39,075 nt of DNA from a virus (IMGVR_UViG_3300023104_000003:1-39075), one strand, 5' to 3'; positions 15,583 to 24,589 are shown, numbered from the stretch's first letter. Numbers and translations are program-made. Notes: a model not told the origin generated them from the sequence alone.

Positions 15583-16146
15583 CTATTTAGGGCAGAATGA
15601 TTTATTAATCTTTAATTTCAAATTGTTAATCTCAATCGCATCAACCCAATCGTTGAAAATGTTTTTATCGTTTCCGTACAAACCAGATTTGCCCCAGTAA
15701 TATCGATTCGTTACCCTGTGTGGTATATCAGTTCTGCTAACTCCAGAAAACAAATCGCCTCTTAATCTGATCTCATCTAACAAAGCCATATAAATAGGTG
15801 TTAGAACAGGAATAAAATTAAACTCGTCTCTTTCTTTAGCTGTCTGATTCGGATCTTTACACGCTCTTATAATGGCTATATTGATACTTTGCTCTCCGTA
15901 AAATTGCGGATCGGTTCTGTCAACTGTGCTATCTAAAAAGAATGCTACTAAAGGGTATTTATCGAATGGAGTTGTTACACCATTATCGAAATTACCTAAA
16001 GTTTTTATTATCTCTAAAGGATGTCCGTATTGATAATGAACGCCTGTTATTTCTTCGTCTACAAGTTTAAGTGATGGTAATAATCTTGCGCTTACTGCAT
16101 CAACTATGTATTGAAACTCACGATGTAAATAAAATGGCTGTATCAT
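15583..16146 (-). CDS. Probable tail terminator/neck protein, 187 aa
   Basis: It overlaps the upstream connector gene by 4 bp (ATGA) and precedes the tail tube. The segments KYPLVAFFLDS, then NIAIIRACKDPNQTAKERD and PVLTPIYMALLDEI, resemble tail terminators, which cap the tail and join it to the head. No catalytic motif was seen. The call is from gene order and general appearance. Confidence 0.65.
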   Translation of the reverse strand: MIQPFYLHREFQYIVDAVSARLLPSLKLVDEEITGVHYQYGHPLEIIKTLGNFDNGVTTPFDKYPLVAFFLDSTVDRTDPQFYGEQSINIAIIRACKDPNQTAKERDEFNFIPVLTPIYMALLDEIRLRGDLFSGVSRTDIPHRVTNRYYWGKSGLYGNDKNIFNDWVDAIEINNLKLKINKSFCPK

Positions 16147-16655
16147 ATGTTCATCGTATTGATAGGATAATAAATTTCAGATACCCCACAACCCCAATAC
16201 CAGGTATAATAATTCCTCCAGTAAGGCCTAACATATTCCGGATAAGTAACAGTAGATAAATCGAAATTACGAGCATTTCGGCTCATTTTATTCCATGCCC
16301 TAGCTAACTTTTCTCCTGCCGATGTTATTGTGCTGTTTTCGTTATTCGCTTTTACTTCTCCCGTTCCCGTAGTTAATGTAACTTTATTTCGTATAAACCA
16401 ATAATAAACGTAGCATTTAATCATAGATTTAACATCTGTTGTATCTCTCAACTCAATCCATTTATCTTCTGGTTCCGGTAAAACTTTAAGCCCTGCGATA
16501 AAATCATTAGCCAACGTTAAACCTAGCAATTCACGAAGAAATACAGGCTCGTATTCATCAATGAAAACTTGCAAATTTTGTCTTGCACCTTCATTTGACA
16601 AATCAGCTATCGCTTGTTCGCCTCCGTTAAAATCGCTAGGTTTTAGTATTGACAT
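16143..16655 (-). CDS. Head-tail connector protein (DUF6712-like), 170 aa
   Basis: Mostly helical. It has the pattern EPVFLRELLGLTLANDFIAG at residues 34-53, then a YWFIRNK helix and an ENSTITSAGEKLARAWNKM segment, as I know from Bacteroidota phage adaptor proteins of the DUF6712 group. It follows the capsid by one small gene and overlaps the tail-terminator candidate. Such proteins form the ring between portal and tail. Confidence 0.7.
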   Translation of the reverse strand: MSILKPSDFNGGEQAIADLSNEGARQNLQVFIDEYEPVFLRELLGLTLANDFIAGLKVLPEPEDKWIELRDTTDVKSMIKCYVYYWFIRNKVTLTTGTGEVKANNENSTITSAGEKLARAWNKMSRNARNFDLSTVTYPEYVRPYWRNYYTWYWGCGVSEIYYPINTMNI

Positions 16656-16666
16656 GATTGATTTAA

Positions 16667-16861
16667 CTATGCTTTTTTAGCAAATCCACGTTTAACGAAT
16701 GATTCAGCTAAAACAGTTGACGCTTCAAATTCTTCACCATCTTCATGATAAGGTGCTTTTTCTGTAGCGATCAATTTAACTCTTTTAGAGATATCGATTG
16801 CGCCTTCTTCAGGAATGAAGTCCTTGTTCACTTCCTTTTTCATTACTTTTTCGTCTGCCAT
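16667..16861 (-). CDS. Small head protein, 64 aa
   Basis: It lies 3 bp after the capsid stop. Highly charged N-terminal half (MADEKVMKKEVNKDF), then RVKLIATEKAPYHEDGEEFEAS and a short helix. Similar short genes follow the capsid in many Bacteroidota siphoviruses. A head-decoration or connector role is possible, but no family is assigned with certainty. Confidence 0.65.
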   Translation of the reverse strand: MADEKVMKKEVNKDFIPEEGAIDISKRVKLIATEKAPYHEDGEEFEASTVLAESFVKRGFAKKA

Positions 16862-16863
16862 GA

Positions 16864-18135
16864 TTATGCTGGTGTTAATGCTGTTTTAATGTTTGCAAAA
16901 GTATCGTAAACAAACGCTCCTGCCCAATTTGCCGAACTGTACTGGTGAAATCTCATTTCCCCTAAAACCGTTACTAAGTTTTTACGGAAATCATCATTTT
17001 CCCAACCCCAAGCAATGAAGAAATCTTGATACATTAAGATTTTATATTTGCTCATATCTCCAATTAACAAGTAACCAACAGCGATGTTGTTATCCTCAAT
17101 TACAGGAACTCCAGCGATAACACGACCGTCAGCAGTAGTAAATGGAGGCAACATATAAACACCGCTATCGTTTGCTTTTGCCAAATCCATGTTAGCAGCA
17201 TCGATCGGGTTAATGAAAGCTACGATATCTCTATCAAAGTTTAAACTAACTAATTGAGCTTTTGCAGCACGAACAGCATCAGCATTGTTAGGGTTTGGCG
17301 TTTTAATTGTTGTAAGCGTGTAAGGGCTTGCAATAGTTGTAACTCCAGCAGGAGAAGTAGAAGAAACCGTTCCGGTTAAAGATGCTGTATTTGCAGCCAT
17401 TTCAACCTCATAACGCAATTCGTTTTCTACTAATGTTCTGAAACCTTCAACATCATACAATAACTCTGTAGACATTTTCATTGCTTCAGCTACCTTTTTA
17501 GCGTTTGAAGTTTCAGGAGTTAAATCGAATGATGCAAGTGGTTTTAAAACACCCTCACCGATAAATTGTGCATTGCCTTGTTTGTTGGTTTTGTTAACCC
17601 ACGGAAATGAACTTAAACCTGTACGACCTTTAGATAAACGATTCCAGAACGTAGGTTTATTACGAACTAAATCGATAATTTCCGCACCCATATCTAAATA
17701 GTAAGGAACCGGATTAGCGGCCTGCGTACTTTTTAACATAGGACTTGTAGGGGCACGAATAATTAGAGGTTCTAAATCGGCTTTTGTTCCGTTTTTGATT
17801 TTCTCTAACGCTTCTTTGTTGGTTTCTTGCCAAGCACGAATTTGATCAGTAACCGATTTAGGCTTGTTGTTATCGTTACCGTTTTCTTTTAAAGCTTCAA
17901 TAGCATCACCTTGTGCTTTAAGAATAGAACGGATTCCGTTTTCATCTTCGCCAAGTAATGTTTTTAACTTTTCAAGATCTACAGTCGATTTGTTCTCTTT
18001 ATCTAACAAACCAATTGAGCGCAATTGATCATTTACGTCTTTACCTTCCGGCAAATCGGTAAATCTTTTTTCCAGGTCTTCAACAAGCTTTAAATTATCG
18101 CCTGTTAAGCCTTCTTTGTTGAATGTAATTTTCAT
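16864..18135 (-). CDS. Major capsid protein, HK97 fold with scaffold domain, 423 aa
   Basis: Residues 1-120 are charged and helical (coiled-coil delta domain) and probably serve as scaffold, removed by the protease encoded just upstream. From about 125 the HK97-type body follows, with an N-arm, a spine helix containing AKKVAEAMKMSTELLYD, and a P-domain ending. GKSTAPG-like gene context and the order protease-capsid support it. It begins 2 bp after the protease gene. The exact cleavage site is not visible. Confidence 0.9.
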   Translation of the reverse strand: MKITFNKEGLTGDNLKLVEDLEKRFTDLPEGKDVNDQLRSIGLLDKENKSTVDLEKLKTLLGEDENGIRSILKAQGDAIEALKENGNDNNKPKSVTDQIRAWQETNKEALEKIKNGTKADLEPLIIRAPTSPMLKSTQAANPVPYYLDMGAEIIDLVRNKPTFWNRLSKGRTGLSSFPWVNKTNKQGNAQFIGEGVLKPLASFDLTPETSNAKKVAEAMKMSTELLYDVEGFRTLVENELRYEVEMAANTASLTGTVSSTSPAGVTTIASPYTLTTIKTPNPNNADAVRAAKAQLVSLNFDRDIVAFINPIDAANMDLAKANDSGVYMLPPFTTADGRVIAGVPVIEDNNIAVGYLLIGDMSKYKILMYQDFFIAWGWENDDFRKNLVTVLGEMRFHQYSSANWAGAFVYDTFANIKTALTPA

Positions 18136-18137
18136 GT

Positions 18138-18911
18138 TTAAAATTGTGTTAAATCTAATTTATATCCACCAATTTCAGCTATTTGCTCATCCGGCTTGTT
18201 TTTATCTTTGAGTGTTTGTTGTCTTTGCTCAAACGGCTCAACTTTTGCAAGTGAAATATGCCTGCTTATTAATTGTCTTAATTCTAGTTGCCTGCTTCTA
18301 GGAAGTGATTTAATAAAATCTTCTGTTTCATCCGCTAGTAACTCTGATTCCTTTTCCACATCTTCAGATCGGATGGTATAGGTCTCTTTATTACTTGCCC
18401 TTGTAACAACGCTTCCCTCATAAAGCTCAACTTCTTGTAATAATATTGATTCCGTTTCCTCGTCATATATCATTTTATCCCAAACATAAGAAAAACCAAC
18501 GGAATATTGATTAAGTGTTCCAGATTTTATTTGTCTTAATGCTCTTTCTGCTTGCGGAATTTCATCGTAAACGGCTTCAAAGTATAATCCGTAATCATCT
18601 TCAAGTAAAACGGTAAATTGACCTATCGGCTCATCTGTCCTGTGTTGCCATAAATGAATTATTTTATTTTTAGCATTACTTTCTGGCCCTCTTTCGTTAA
18701 TAGATTTAGCGCAACATCCTCTAAGGAATATTGTTCCATAAGTATCAATAACACCCCAAACGATTAAGTAGCCTTTAACGGTTCTTTCTTCGGTTGACAG
18801 CTTTTGATCTACTTCTATTAATTCGCCTTGATCGTTAACGAATGAGCGTATCGAAACAACAGGCAAAGCTTGCTGTTTTAGCTCTTTAATCTTGTTGTGT
18901 AATTGGCTCAT
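18138..18911 (-). CDS. HK97-family prohead protease, 257 aa
   Basis: It has the family core: VKGYLIVWGVIDTYG, then HLWQHRTDEPIGQ with the probable catalytic His90, and a GTLNQYSVGF segment with Ser137. These belong to the Ser/His protease that cuts capsid scaffold and portal during maturation. Residues 190-257 form a helical tail. It overlaps the portal gene by 26 bp and precedes the capsid by 2 bp, a classic order. Confidence 0.9.
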   Translation of the reverse strand: MSQLHNKIKELKQQALPVVSIRSFVNDQGELIEVDQKLSTEERTVKGYLIVWGVIDTYGTIFLRGCCAKSINERGPESNAKNKIIHLWQHRTDEPIGQFTVLLEDDYGLYFEAVYDEIPQAERALRQIKSGTLNQYSVGFSYVWDKMIYDEETESILLQEVELYEGSVVTRASNKETYTIRSEDVEKESELLADETEDFIKSLPRSRQLELRQLISRHISLAKVEPFEQRQQTLKDKNKPDEQIAEIGGYKLDLTQF

Positions 18912-20211
18912 TTGTTTGTGTTTTATATTTATTAAATTCTTCGTCTAAAACCGTATCACGGCCTAATTCAATTAGCCACATGTTTTTAGTTATTAAACCT
19001 TGATCGTATTCAATAGCAAGCGCATCGTTTAACATTTTACGTGCTTCTGCTTTATCTTTTGCTTCTTCCTGGATAACATCAATATCGGAAAAATCAACCT
19101 TAATAGAAATGCCTTTATCAGCGTCTATTATTCCTGCGCTGTTTTGCTCAATCCTGCTTTCTGATTCTGGGATTATAGTATCCCTGTAAAAGCCTTTCTT
19201 AGCCTGTCTTTTATTCTCGTAAGATGTTTGCTTAGTAGAAGATATTAATTCGATTGGATAGCCGTAAGAATCGCAAATACGTGATATATCATCTTCTATT
19301 TCTTCAAACAAAAGTAAATCCTTTGTGCTGAATCCCATTTGTTGCCATTTCAATGCAGCATCAGAAATAATAACTTGCTTAGGCTGTCCGGTTAATCCGT
19401 ACTGACTGAAATCTACTTGTAAATTGTCTTTTTCTCCTGAAGGCAATGGAATAGTTCCGGCCTGATCTTTTGAATCGTTAGTTAAAATACCAATAGCTCC
19501 ACGTTTAGTAATTAGCGTGTTTCTTGATTTATAAGATGCTATAATATTGCTAACGGGATATTCAAGTCCAATCAATCGGCTATCTGGAATAGTTAAATTA
19601 GTATCTTCATCAGTACCTATCCCATCGTCATAAACAAAATAAATATCATTTAAGTCTAATTCAGAACTATCGCCATTCCATGAAATGGTTAATTTCTTAT
19701 AAATATCTTTAATGCTTTTTTGCTTAAGCCATTTACCCGTAAACTCTAATTCATCTATTAAATAAGGTGGGATGTTCCAAAGTGAAGAAGGCTGGCTAAA
19801 ACCAACAGGTTTAACTTTTAAAACAGGGCAATAGCCAAAAATATCAATGTAAGTATTTTGTTGGGTAAAGAACTGTTTCCCTGTTTGTAATGCGTTTGGT
19901 TTATTTAGAAGAGAATAAATTTCATCTACATATTGGCCTTTAGCATAATTACCGTTTGAATCCTTTATAAATTCAATCTTAGCATTATTAAATGCTTTTG
20001 CTCTTTTACCAATTATTGATTTTAAAGGGCTACAAAGATTGTAGGCGTTAAGAAATTGTTTTTCATTATTTAAATCGAAAAAACAAACGTCTCCGAATCC
20101 ATTTAAAGGAATAAATGTTTTGGCACCACCGCCGTTATCATAAGCATCTACAGCAGCAGTACCGCTAAAGAGGCCAAAGTTCCAGTTACCTAATTGAATG
20201 CCAAATTTCAT
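18886..20211 (-). CDS. Portal protein, 441 aa
   Basis: It follows the large terminase and overlaps the protease, as expected for the portal of an HK97-type phage. An N-terminal alpha/beta region, the wing and clip, leads to a long helix near residues 300-390 (DDISRICDSYGYPIELISS, then QAKKGFYRDTIIPESE), a common portal signature. It forms a dodecamer at the capsid vertex for DNA entry. Length is normal for the family. Confidence 0.9.
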   Translation of the reverse strand: MKFGIQLGNWNFGLFSGTAAVDAYDNGGGAKTFIPLNGFGDVCFFDLNNEKQFLNAYNLCSPLKSIIGKRAKAFNNAKIEFIKDSNGNYAKGQYVDEIYSLLNKPNALQTGKQFFTQQNTYIDIFGYCPVLKVKPVGFSQPSSLWNIPPYLIDELEFTGKWLKQKSIKDIYKKLTISWNGDSSELDLNDIYFVYDDGIGTDEDTNLTIPDSRLIGLEYPVSNIIASYKSRNTLITKRGAIGILTNDSKDQAGTIPLPSGEKDNLQVDFSQYGLTGQPKQVIISDAALKWQQMGFSTKDLLLFEEIEDDISRICDSYGYPIELISSTKQTSYENKRQAKKGFYRDTIIPESESRIEQNSAGIIDADKGISIKVDFSDIDVIQEEAKDKAEARKMLNDALAIEYDQGLITKNMWLIELGRDTVLDEEFNKYKTQTNEPITQQD

Positions 20212-20254
20212 TAATACAAATATGTGAAATTATTTCGGCTAATATAACAAAAAT

Positions 20255-21421
20255 TTATTGTCTATAGAATTTTGTATAAACACCGTACCGAATTGCATCC
20301 ATTAAGTGATCATATCCTGATTGAGGTTCGTTAGTAGGTTGCCCGGTTATTTTGTCAATTTCCCACATATATTTTGTTTTCTCAATATGTAAGTTTTTAC
20401 TAGATTCAGTATAAAAAACATTATACTCGTTAAGCTTTAATATCCCAGCTTTAATAGATCCATTACCTTTCTTAGCCATTAAAGCCATTACCTGTAACCT
20501 TCTTAACTGGCTTATTTGCTCCGGATCATGCTCGCAATAAACGTGTGTACCTTCAGTAAAACCATTCGCTTTAAATATCTCTTTCATTTGAACCGGTGCT
20601 ATTCCAGGCAAATAACACAGCTCATGCAAGAATACGTTATTTCCAATTACAGCTATTTTTACTCCGGCTGTAGGGTCGTTTGTATATCCAAAATCCAATC
20701 CCCCAAAGAAATCTACATCAGGGAAATCAGAATCTTTAATCATTTTCCATTTAGGGAATATTAAACCTTGTAAATTACCGGTCAAACCTCTGGCATAAAC
20801 CTTCCAAAGCTCTTTGTCGGCTATGTTTTCAGTTTGGTTATGCTCTTGATCGGTTAAGAATGGATTATGCCTATGATCGCTTATAATGAGCTGAACGGAT
20901 TTTCCGAAATCGTTTGACGTTGTCGTTGTTCCGATCAGTTTCTCATGGCTCCAGAATGGCGCAGAAGGATTATAGTCAATGAATACTTTTCGCCTTGTCC
21001 TTTTAGCTAATTGCCAGAATATACGGTAAGAAATACCGTTGGCCTCATTAACAAACAGAAATTGTCGTTTACCGTTCTTTGCGCTTTGTTCTGTTTCGCA
21101 ACTTATAAACTCCATTATCCAACCTTTTTTAAAGTTGATAATCCTATCTGTTTTATTCCAATTTGTTACATGGTATTTTAATCCTGGTGTACTTGAGTGT
21201 ATTCCTTCTGCTGCACGATATGCACCCTTCTTTAAGTTGGGTATCGATTCACCAACAACAGTAATTACGGGATCTATTTTAGGTGCATCTAAAGTTATTG
21301 CATACCAAAAAAGGAGTTGCATAATAGCGTATGTTTTTCCGCTATCTGTACCTCCTTGATTTATTAAAATATCTGCTTCTGATTCGTGGTTTGCGTTCCA
21401 AACCTTTGATACGTTAAACAT
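20255..21421 (-). CDS. terL: Large terminase subunit, 388 aa
   Basis: The ATPase part has a Walker A GGTDSGKT (residues 23-30) and a Walker B-like RQFLFVNEANG near residue 125. The nuclease part begins DFFGGLDFGYTNDPTAG (about residues 236-252), typical of PBSX/phage terminases. It cuts concatemers and pumps DNA through the portal. It overlaps the small-subunit gene by 8 bp and lies 43 bp before the portal gene. Confidence 0.92.
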   Translation of the reverse strand: MFNVSKVWNANHESEADILINQGGTDSGKTYAIMQLLFWYAITLDAPKIDPVITVVGESIPNLKKGAYRAAEGIHSSTPGLKYHVTNWNKTDRIINFKKGWIMEFISCETEQSAKNGKRQFLFVNEANGISYRIFWQLAKRTRRKVFIDYNPSAPFWSHEKLIGTTTTSNDFGKSVQLIISDHRHNPFLTDQEHNQTENIADKELWKVYARGLTGNLQGLIFPKWKMIKDSDFPDVDFFGGLDFGYTNDPTAGVKIAVIGNNVFLHELCYLPGIAPVQMKEIFKANGFTEGTHVYCEHDPEQISQLRRLQVMALMAKKGNGSIKAGILKLNEYNVFYTESSKNLHIEKTKYMWEIDKITGQPTNEPQSGYDHLMDAIRYGVYTKFYRQ

Positions 21422-21821
21422 CTTCCTCCGAACTAGCTAAAGGCGGAGCGGTGTTATATACGTTTACAACAGGATTTTGCGTTTTGACTTCTCCGGCATG
21501 GGTTACCTCTTGTTTATCACTCCAGTTGAATCTATTTTTCATATTCATATACCAACCTGTATAGCTAAAGTCCTTATTATCAAGGTTTTTGCGTCCTTTT
21601 CTAGTCCACCAAGCTTCGGATTCATCTTTACATCTTTTTACGGTGTCGGAAAAATATTCATCCCTTTTTGATAATTCGTAAAATGTATCTCTTGAAATTC
21701 CTAGCTCAACTGATAATTCTATAATGCTTGCTCCTTCTTTTGAAAGATGTAAAATTATATTTTCCCAACCTTCAGGCAAATCATTTAATCCGATAAGTGG
21801 CCTTCCTCGTTCCATATTCAA
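21414..21821 (-). CDS. terS: Small terminase subunit, 135 aa
   Basis: A helix-turn-helix near residues 30-52 (SKEGASIIELSVELGISRDTF) is followed by a helical middle (YFSDTVKRCKDESEAWWTRKGRKNL) and a Trp-rich TGWYMNMKNRFNWSDK segment, typical of small terminases. It would bind the packaging site and load the large subunit. It overlaps terL by 8 bp. Confidence 0.85.
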   Translation of the reverse strand: MNMERGRPLIGLNDLPEGWENIILHLSKEGASIIELSVELGISRDTFYELSKRDEYFSDTVKRCKDESEAWWTRKGRKNLDNKDFSYTGWYMNMKNRFNWSDKQEVTHAGEVKTQNPVVNVYNTAPPLASSEEDV

Positions 21822-21826
21822 ATATA

Positions 21827-22078
21827 CTAAACATTTTTATATTGCTCCTGGAAAAGTTTGTCTTCCTGTTCGGTGATGCCTAGTTGGGTGAGGATCTCTT
21901 CTCGTGAAGGTACTAATTCGGATGGGCAACCGAAAGTTATTGATTTAATATCTGACACCATAAATGCTTTAATAATGCGTAATTCTACAGATAGTGGTTT
22001 AAAATACCAATCTTTTACTTCTGGAGTTTCGGACTGATATATCCCGCGTTGCGCTTTATTAAACTCTATTTTAATCAT
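21827..22078 (-). CDS. Hypothetical protein, 83 aa
   Basis: The frame lies between the 60-aa gene and the small terminase. The product mixes beta strands (MIKIEFNKAQRGIYQS, then VKDWYFKPLSVELRI) with a Glu-rich helix (QLGITEQEDKLFQEQY). No motif was recognised. Its position suggests a late-early regulator or packaging accessory, but nothing more can be said. It ends in a TAG, 5 bp from terS. Confidence 0.6.
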   Translation of the reverse strand: MIKIEFNKAQRGIYQSETPEVKDWYFKPLSVELRIIKAFMVSDIKSITFGCPSELVPSREEILTQLGITEQEDKLFQEQYKNV

Positions 22079-22079
22079 T

Positions 22080-22262
22080 TTAAATAATTTCTATTTTGTG
22101 AGATTCACATTTTACACTTTCTGGATCAACTAAAGATGTATATCCTTTCCCGCCTTTTTCTTGAAACATAATTGCATGTGTTCCATCTTCAAATTGAATA
22201 AGACTACCTTTTAAAATTTCACCTTTTTCTATACATTTACCTGAATAAATAATTTTTTCCAT
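22080..22262 (-). CDS. Hypothetical protein, 60 aa
   Basis: A small beta-type protein (KIIYSGKCIEKGEILKGSL, then FEDGTHAIMF) with two Cys. The gene sits 2 bp after its upstream neighbour and 1 bp before the next start, so it is part of a tightly packed unit. Function unknown. Confidence 0.6.
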   Translation of the reverse strand: MEKIIYSGKCIEKGEILKGSLIQFEDGTHAIMFQEKGGKGYTSLVDPESVKCESHKIEII

Positions 22263-22264
22263 TT

Positions 22265-22519
22265 TTATTTTTTTAATATTAATAAAACTAAATTTTTAAT
22301 TATTTCAAACGCTTCTTTATAATCTCCATTTATTGCCTTTATTTCTGATATTCCTTTAGCAAAATTATGAAGCGTATTTTTAGCATACTTAATTGCTATG
22401 GCATCAACACAATATTCAACTCCTGTATGTAAAGCCTCGCTAAACATTTCTTCAAAGTCTGTAAAACCCAATTCCTTAGCATGTTCGTCTTTTATTTTTT
22501 GTAGATTTTCCATATCCAT
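22265..22519 (-). CDS. Hypothetical helical protein, 84 aa
   Basis: All-helical and charged (MENLQKIKDEHAKELGFTDF, ending ILKK), with a hydrophobic last helix. The start is preceded by AAGGAGGC 6 bp upstream, one of few clear Shine-Dalgarno matches in this genome. The upstream gene is the 48-aa protein. No family recognised. Confidence 0.6.
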   Translation of the reverse strand: MDMENLQKIKDEHAKELGFTDFEEMFSEALHTGVEYCVDAIAIKYAKNTLHNFAKGISEIKAINGDYKEAFEIIKNLVLLILKK

Positions 22520-22554
22520 TGAGCCTCCTTAAACTCTATCTTTGTCATTTGGTT

Positions 22555-22701
22555 CTAAATCTTGAATGGTCTTACGTTTATTATTTGCTGAAGCTTTAGA
22601 TAAAGTGATTGCCATTCTTTTTTATCATAATTTGGGCTATCTATTGCTTTACCCCAAAGTTTGTGAAATTCCTCATATGCGGATGTTGTTTGTGTTTTCA
22701 T
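22555..22701 (-). CDS. Hypothetical protein, 48 aa
   Basis: The ATG overlaps the upstream TGA (ATGA). It is a short helical product with several Trp and Lys (EEFHKLWGKAIDSPNYDKKE). The coupling with the 122-aa gene suggests a shared function. Not recognised. Confidence 0.6.
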   Translation of the reverse strand: MKTQTTSAYEEFHKLWGKAIDSPNYDKKEWQSLYLKLQQIINVRPFKI

Positions 22702-23066
22702 AATCCCGATGTGTTAAGTTCTTGGCCTGTTAAGCTGAATATTAAGTTTTGGATTTGATGGAGATATTTAAAATTTTCGATTACGAAATCTCCTATTTCA
22801 ACTGTACTTGATTTAACATTAAAAAATATTGTAGATTGTCCAAAAGTTAGTTGTAAATCATTACTATACATTAAACTTTTCTCAAACCCACACTTCAAAA
22901 GTATTTCTTCTGAAAGGGGGATTGGTTCAACTTCTGCTTCATCAAATAAAGCCAATGGATTACACCAAAGTTTAACGCTGTTAGGCCAAACAGAATGCAC
23001 TTCAGACTTAAACATATCTGATTTTCTAAATATCAAATTCCCTATCCTTAACTCCTGTATTTTCAT
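22698..23066 (-). CDS. Conserved phage protein of unknown function, 122 aa
   Basis: The layout ELRIGNLIF, then VEPIPLSEEILLKCGFEK, and a final helix NFKYLHQIQNLIFSLTGQEL is common in Bacteroidota phages and prophages, always without a known role. It is mainly a beta domain with a helical end. A TAAATTTG box (23071-23078) lies 5 bp before the ATG and may be a promoter, though it would give an almost leaderless message. Confidence 0.75.
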   Translation of the reverse strand: MKIQELRIGNLIFRKSDMFKSEVHSVWPNSVKLWCNPLALFDEAEVEPIPLSEEILLKCGFEKSLMYSNDLQLTFGQSTIFFNVKSSTVEIGDFVIENFKYLHQIQNLIFSLTGQELNTSGL

Positions 23067-23087
23067 ACCTCAAATTTACCTTTTAAT

Positions 23088-23249
23088 TCAATACGGTTTT
23101 GTAACAATCGTATTACGAACCAATTCTTCGATATAAGCCGCTTGATTTGGTTTTGACCGTATTATATCAATCACATCATTTGATAGTCTTAAACTAAACG
23201 GTTGCTTGGTTTCTGACTGCTTTGGTCGGCCTACTGGTTTTTTTTTCAT
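23088..23249 (-). CDS. Small ribbon-helix-helix-type protein, 53 aa
   Basis: The frame overlaps the upstream TGA (ATGA). The order KKKPVGRPKQSETKQ, then PFSLRLSNDVIDIIRSKPNQ and AAYIEELVRNTI, follows the RHH pattern of an N-terminal strand and two helices with a flexible basic arm. It would bind DNA as a dimer and may regulate this unit. It is the second RHH protein in the genome. Confidence 0.65.
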   Translation of the reverse strand: MKKKPVGRPKQSETKQPFSLRLSNDVIDIIRSKPNQAAYIEELVRNTIVTKPY

Positions 23250-23398
23250 TTATTAGTCGATTTTAATTCTTTTATTACATCTTCTAAGTTTTCTATTAAA
23301 TAATTTATTTCTTCTTTACTTGAATTCATAATTGTAGTTTCTATTTCATCTACTGATATTTCGATGAAATCGTGTGTTTTTCTGATATTAATTTTCAT
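23246..23398 (-). CDS. Small acidic protein, 50 aa
   Basis: ATG at 23398, TGA overlapping the next ATG. Rich in Glu, Ile and Asn, with a likely coiled C-terminal helix (SKEEINYLIENLEDVIKELK). The acidic helix next to a basic RHH partner could form a pair, but this is only suggested by coupling and charge. Confidence 0.6.
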   Translation of the reverse strand: MKINIRKTHDFIEISVDEIETTIMNSSKEEINYLIENLEDVIKELKSTNK

Positions 23399-23401
23399 TA
23401 T

Positions 23402-23617
23402 TTATAATTTTATTTGTTTTTTAATGATCGGTAACACTAAATCAACATTTTCACAAATATCTTCTGTTAATTTTTTAGTCATTTTTATCCATCCTAACAT
23501 CAAAGCGTCTAAGCTTTCTTTATTCATGTTTTGAAAATCAAATTTTTGACCTTTAGCGTAAACTAAAACACTTTCTAATTGATTTTCAAATGGTTTTAAA
23601 ATTTCTGGTAAGTTCAT
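23402..23617 (-). CDS. Hypothetical helical protein, 71 aa
   Basis: First gene after the well-formed promoter at 23640-23669. Helical, amphipathic (LPEILKPFENQLESVLVYAK, then MTKKLTEDICENVDLVLPI). It leads a unit of small genes running toward the terminase. No motif recognised. Confidence 0.65.
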   Translation of the reverse strand: MNLPEILKPFENQLESVLVYAKGQKFDFQNMNKESLDALMLGWIKMTKKLTEDICENVDLVLPIIKKQIKL

Positions 23618-23639
23618 AATATTTTTCGTTTTGCTTATT

Positions 23640-23669
23640 CAAATGTACGACTAATTATTGTAATTACAA
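23640..23669 (-). promoter_or_regulatory. Bacteroidota-type promoter, TTG-N19-TACATTTG
   Basis: Reading leftward, TTG (23669-23667) is followed after 19 bp by TACATTTG (23647-23640), a full match to TAnnTTTG with the usual spacing. The ATG at 23617 is 22 bp from the box. It lies in the 138-bp gap after the VRR-NUC gene and probably drives the small-gene/terminase/head unit. Confidence 0.75.
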
Positions 23670-23755
23670 ATATTAATTAAAGTAATTTTAGTAATGACGT
23701 AAATATGACATTTCATTTTCTCAATCTATTAATTGCTTGTGTTGTTAAATCTCTA

Positions 23756-24130
23756 TTATTTCGTTAGTAGCTGATTTTCTGGAACCGGTATTTCTATTCC
23801 CACGCATTCCCAAAAATCATTATAACTCCTGGCTATCCGGTATTCGTGACCAATCAATTTACATAATGATTGAAATTTAATCTGATCTGGTGATTGATGT
23901 CCTTCTTCGGTTTTCAATTCAATCCATGTTATTTTGCCATTATCATTCATGTAAGCCCAATCTGATATACCTGGCTTAACTCCCATAGTACGCATCTTGT
24001 TACCGTACTGTTTTGATTGTGCGTTTGTCCATATACAGAACAACCTTTGCTTTTCAGGATGATCGTATAAATGAACTCTATTCCATGCTTCAGATATTTT
24101 TTGGTGCAATATTTCTTCTTTTCTGTTCAT
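23756..24130 (-). CDS. VRR-NUC family nuclease, 124 aa
   Basis: The small nuclease core is visible: GVKPGISDWAYM with Asp57, WIELKTEEGHQSPDQIKFQ with Glu71 and Lys73, then Gln84. VRR-NUC proteins are stand-alone PD-(D/E)XK nucleases, often cutting branched DNA such as Holliday junctions. Here it is next to the likely origin and the helicases. It may resolve replication or packaging intermediates. Its size is normal for phage members. Confidence 0.85.
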   Translation of the reverse strand: MNRKEEILHQKISEAWNRVHLYDHPEKQRLFCIWTNAQSKQYGNKMRTMGVKPGISDWAYMNDNGKITWIELKTEEGHQSPDQIKFQSLCKLIGHEYRIARSYNDFWECVGIEIPVPENQLLTK

Positions 24131-24131
24131 T

Positions 24132-24515
24132 TTATTGAGTTCTGAATATCCTTGTTAATCCGTCTTCGCATTCTTTTATTCTAAACCTACTATTGGTGTA
24201 ATACTTAGATTGAATAATTAAAGCTTTATTTTCTTTGGTATCATCGCATTCAAAACTTTCATTTGGCTGCATCGATAGTAGTAGTTCTTTGTTTAAAATT
24301 GGTTTTTGCTTTATAAAATCATAATACCTTTTCTTACCGTCTGATTTTTTAACCAATTCAAACCCTTTTTTCTTAGCCTCTATAAACAACATTTTAGTTA
24401 TTTTTTGCTTAGACGCGTTTTCACCTATCTCGTTTATAAAAGACTTCTGCATATCATCAATAGAAATCTTTTTAAAGTTGAATATTGATAAGAATATATT
24501 AAATTGTGTTTCCAT
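24132..24515 (-). CDS. Hypothetical protein beside the origin, 127 aa
   Basis: Helical N-terminal half with basic stretches (SFINEIGENASKQKITKMLFI, then KKSDGKKRYYDFI) that could be a winged helix, followed by an acidic linker and a C-terminal RFRIKECEDGLTRIF. It is the first gene beside the GGGCA cluster. Binding to that cluster is a reasonable guess, but no known initiator family is recognised. Confidence 0.6.
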   Translation of the reverse strand: METQFNIFLSIFNFKKISIDDMQKSFINEIGENASKQKITKMLFIEAKKKGFELVKKSDGKKRYYDFIKQKPILNKELLLSMQPNESFECDDTKENKALIIQSKYYTNSRFRIKECEDGLTRIFRTQ

Positions 24516-24589
24516 TCTATAAAGTTACTAAAAATATTACCGAATATCAATATTTAGTAAGTTGTTTTGTAATGTGTTTTTATTAATTA

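Noticed and set aside
22496-22552. 18-codon frame overlapping the 84-aa gene
   Set aside because: Too short, no distinct start signal, and the clear AAGGAGG belongs to the 84-aa gene.
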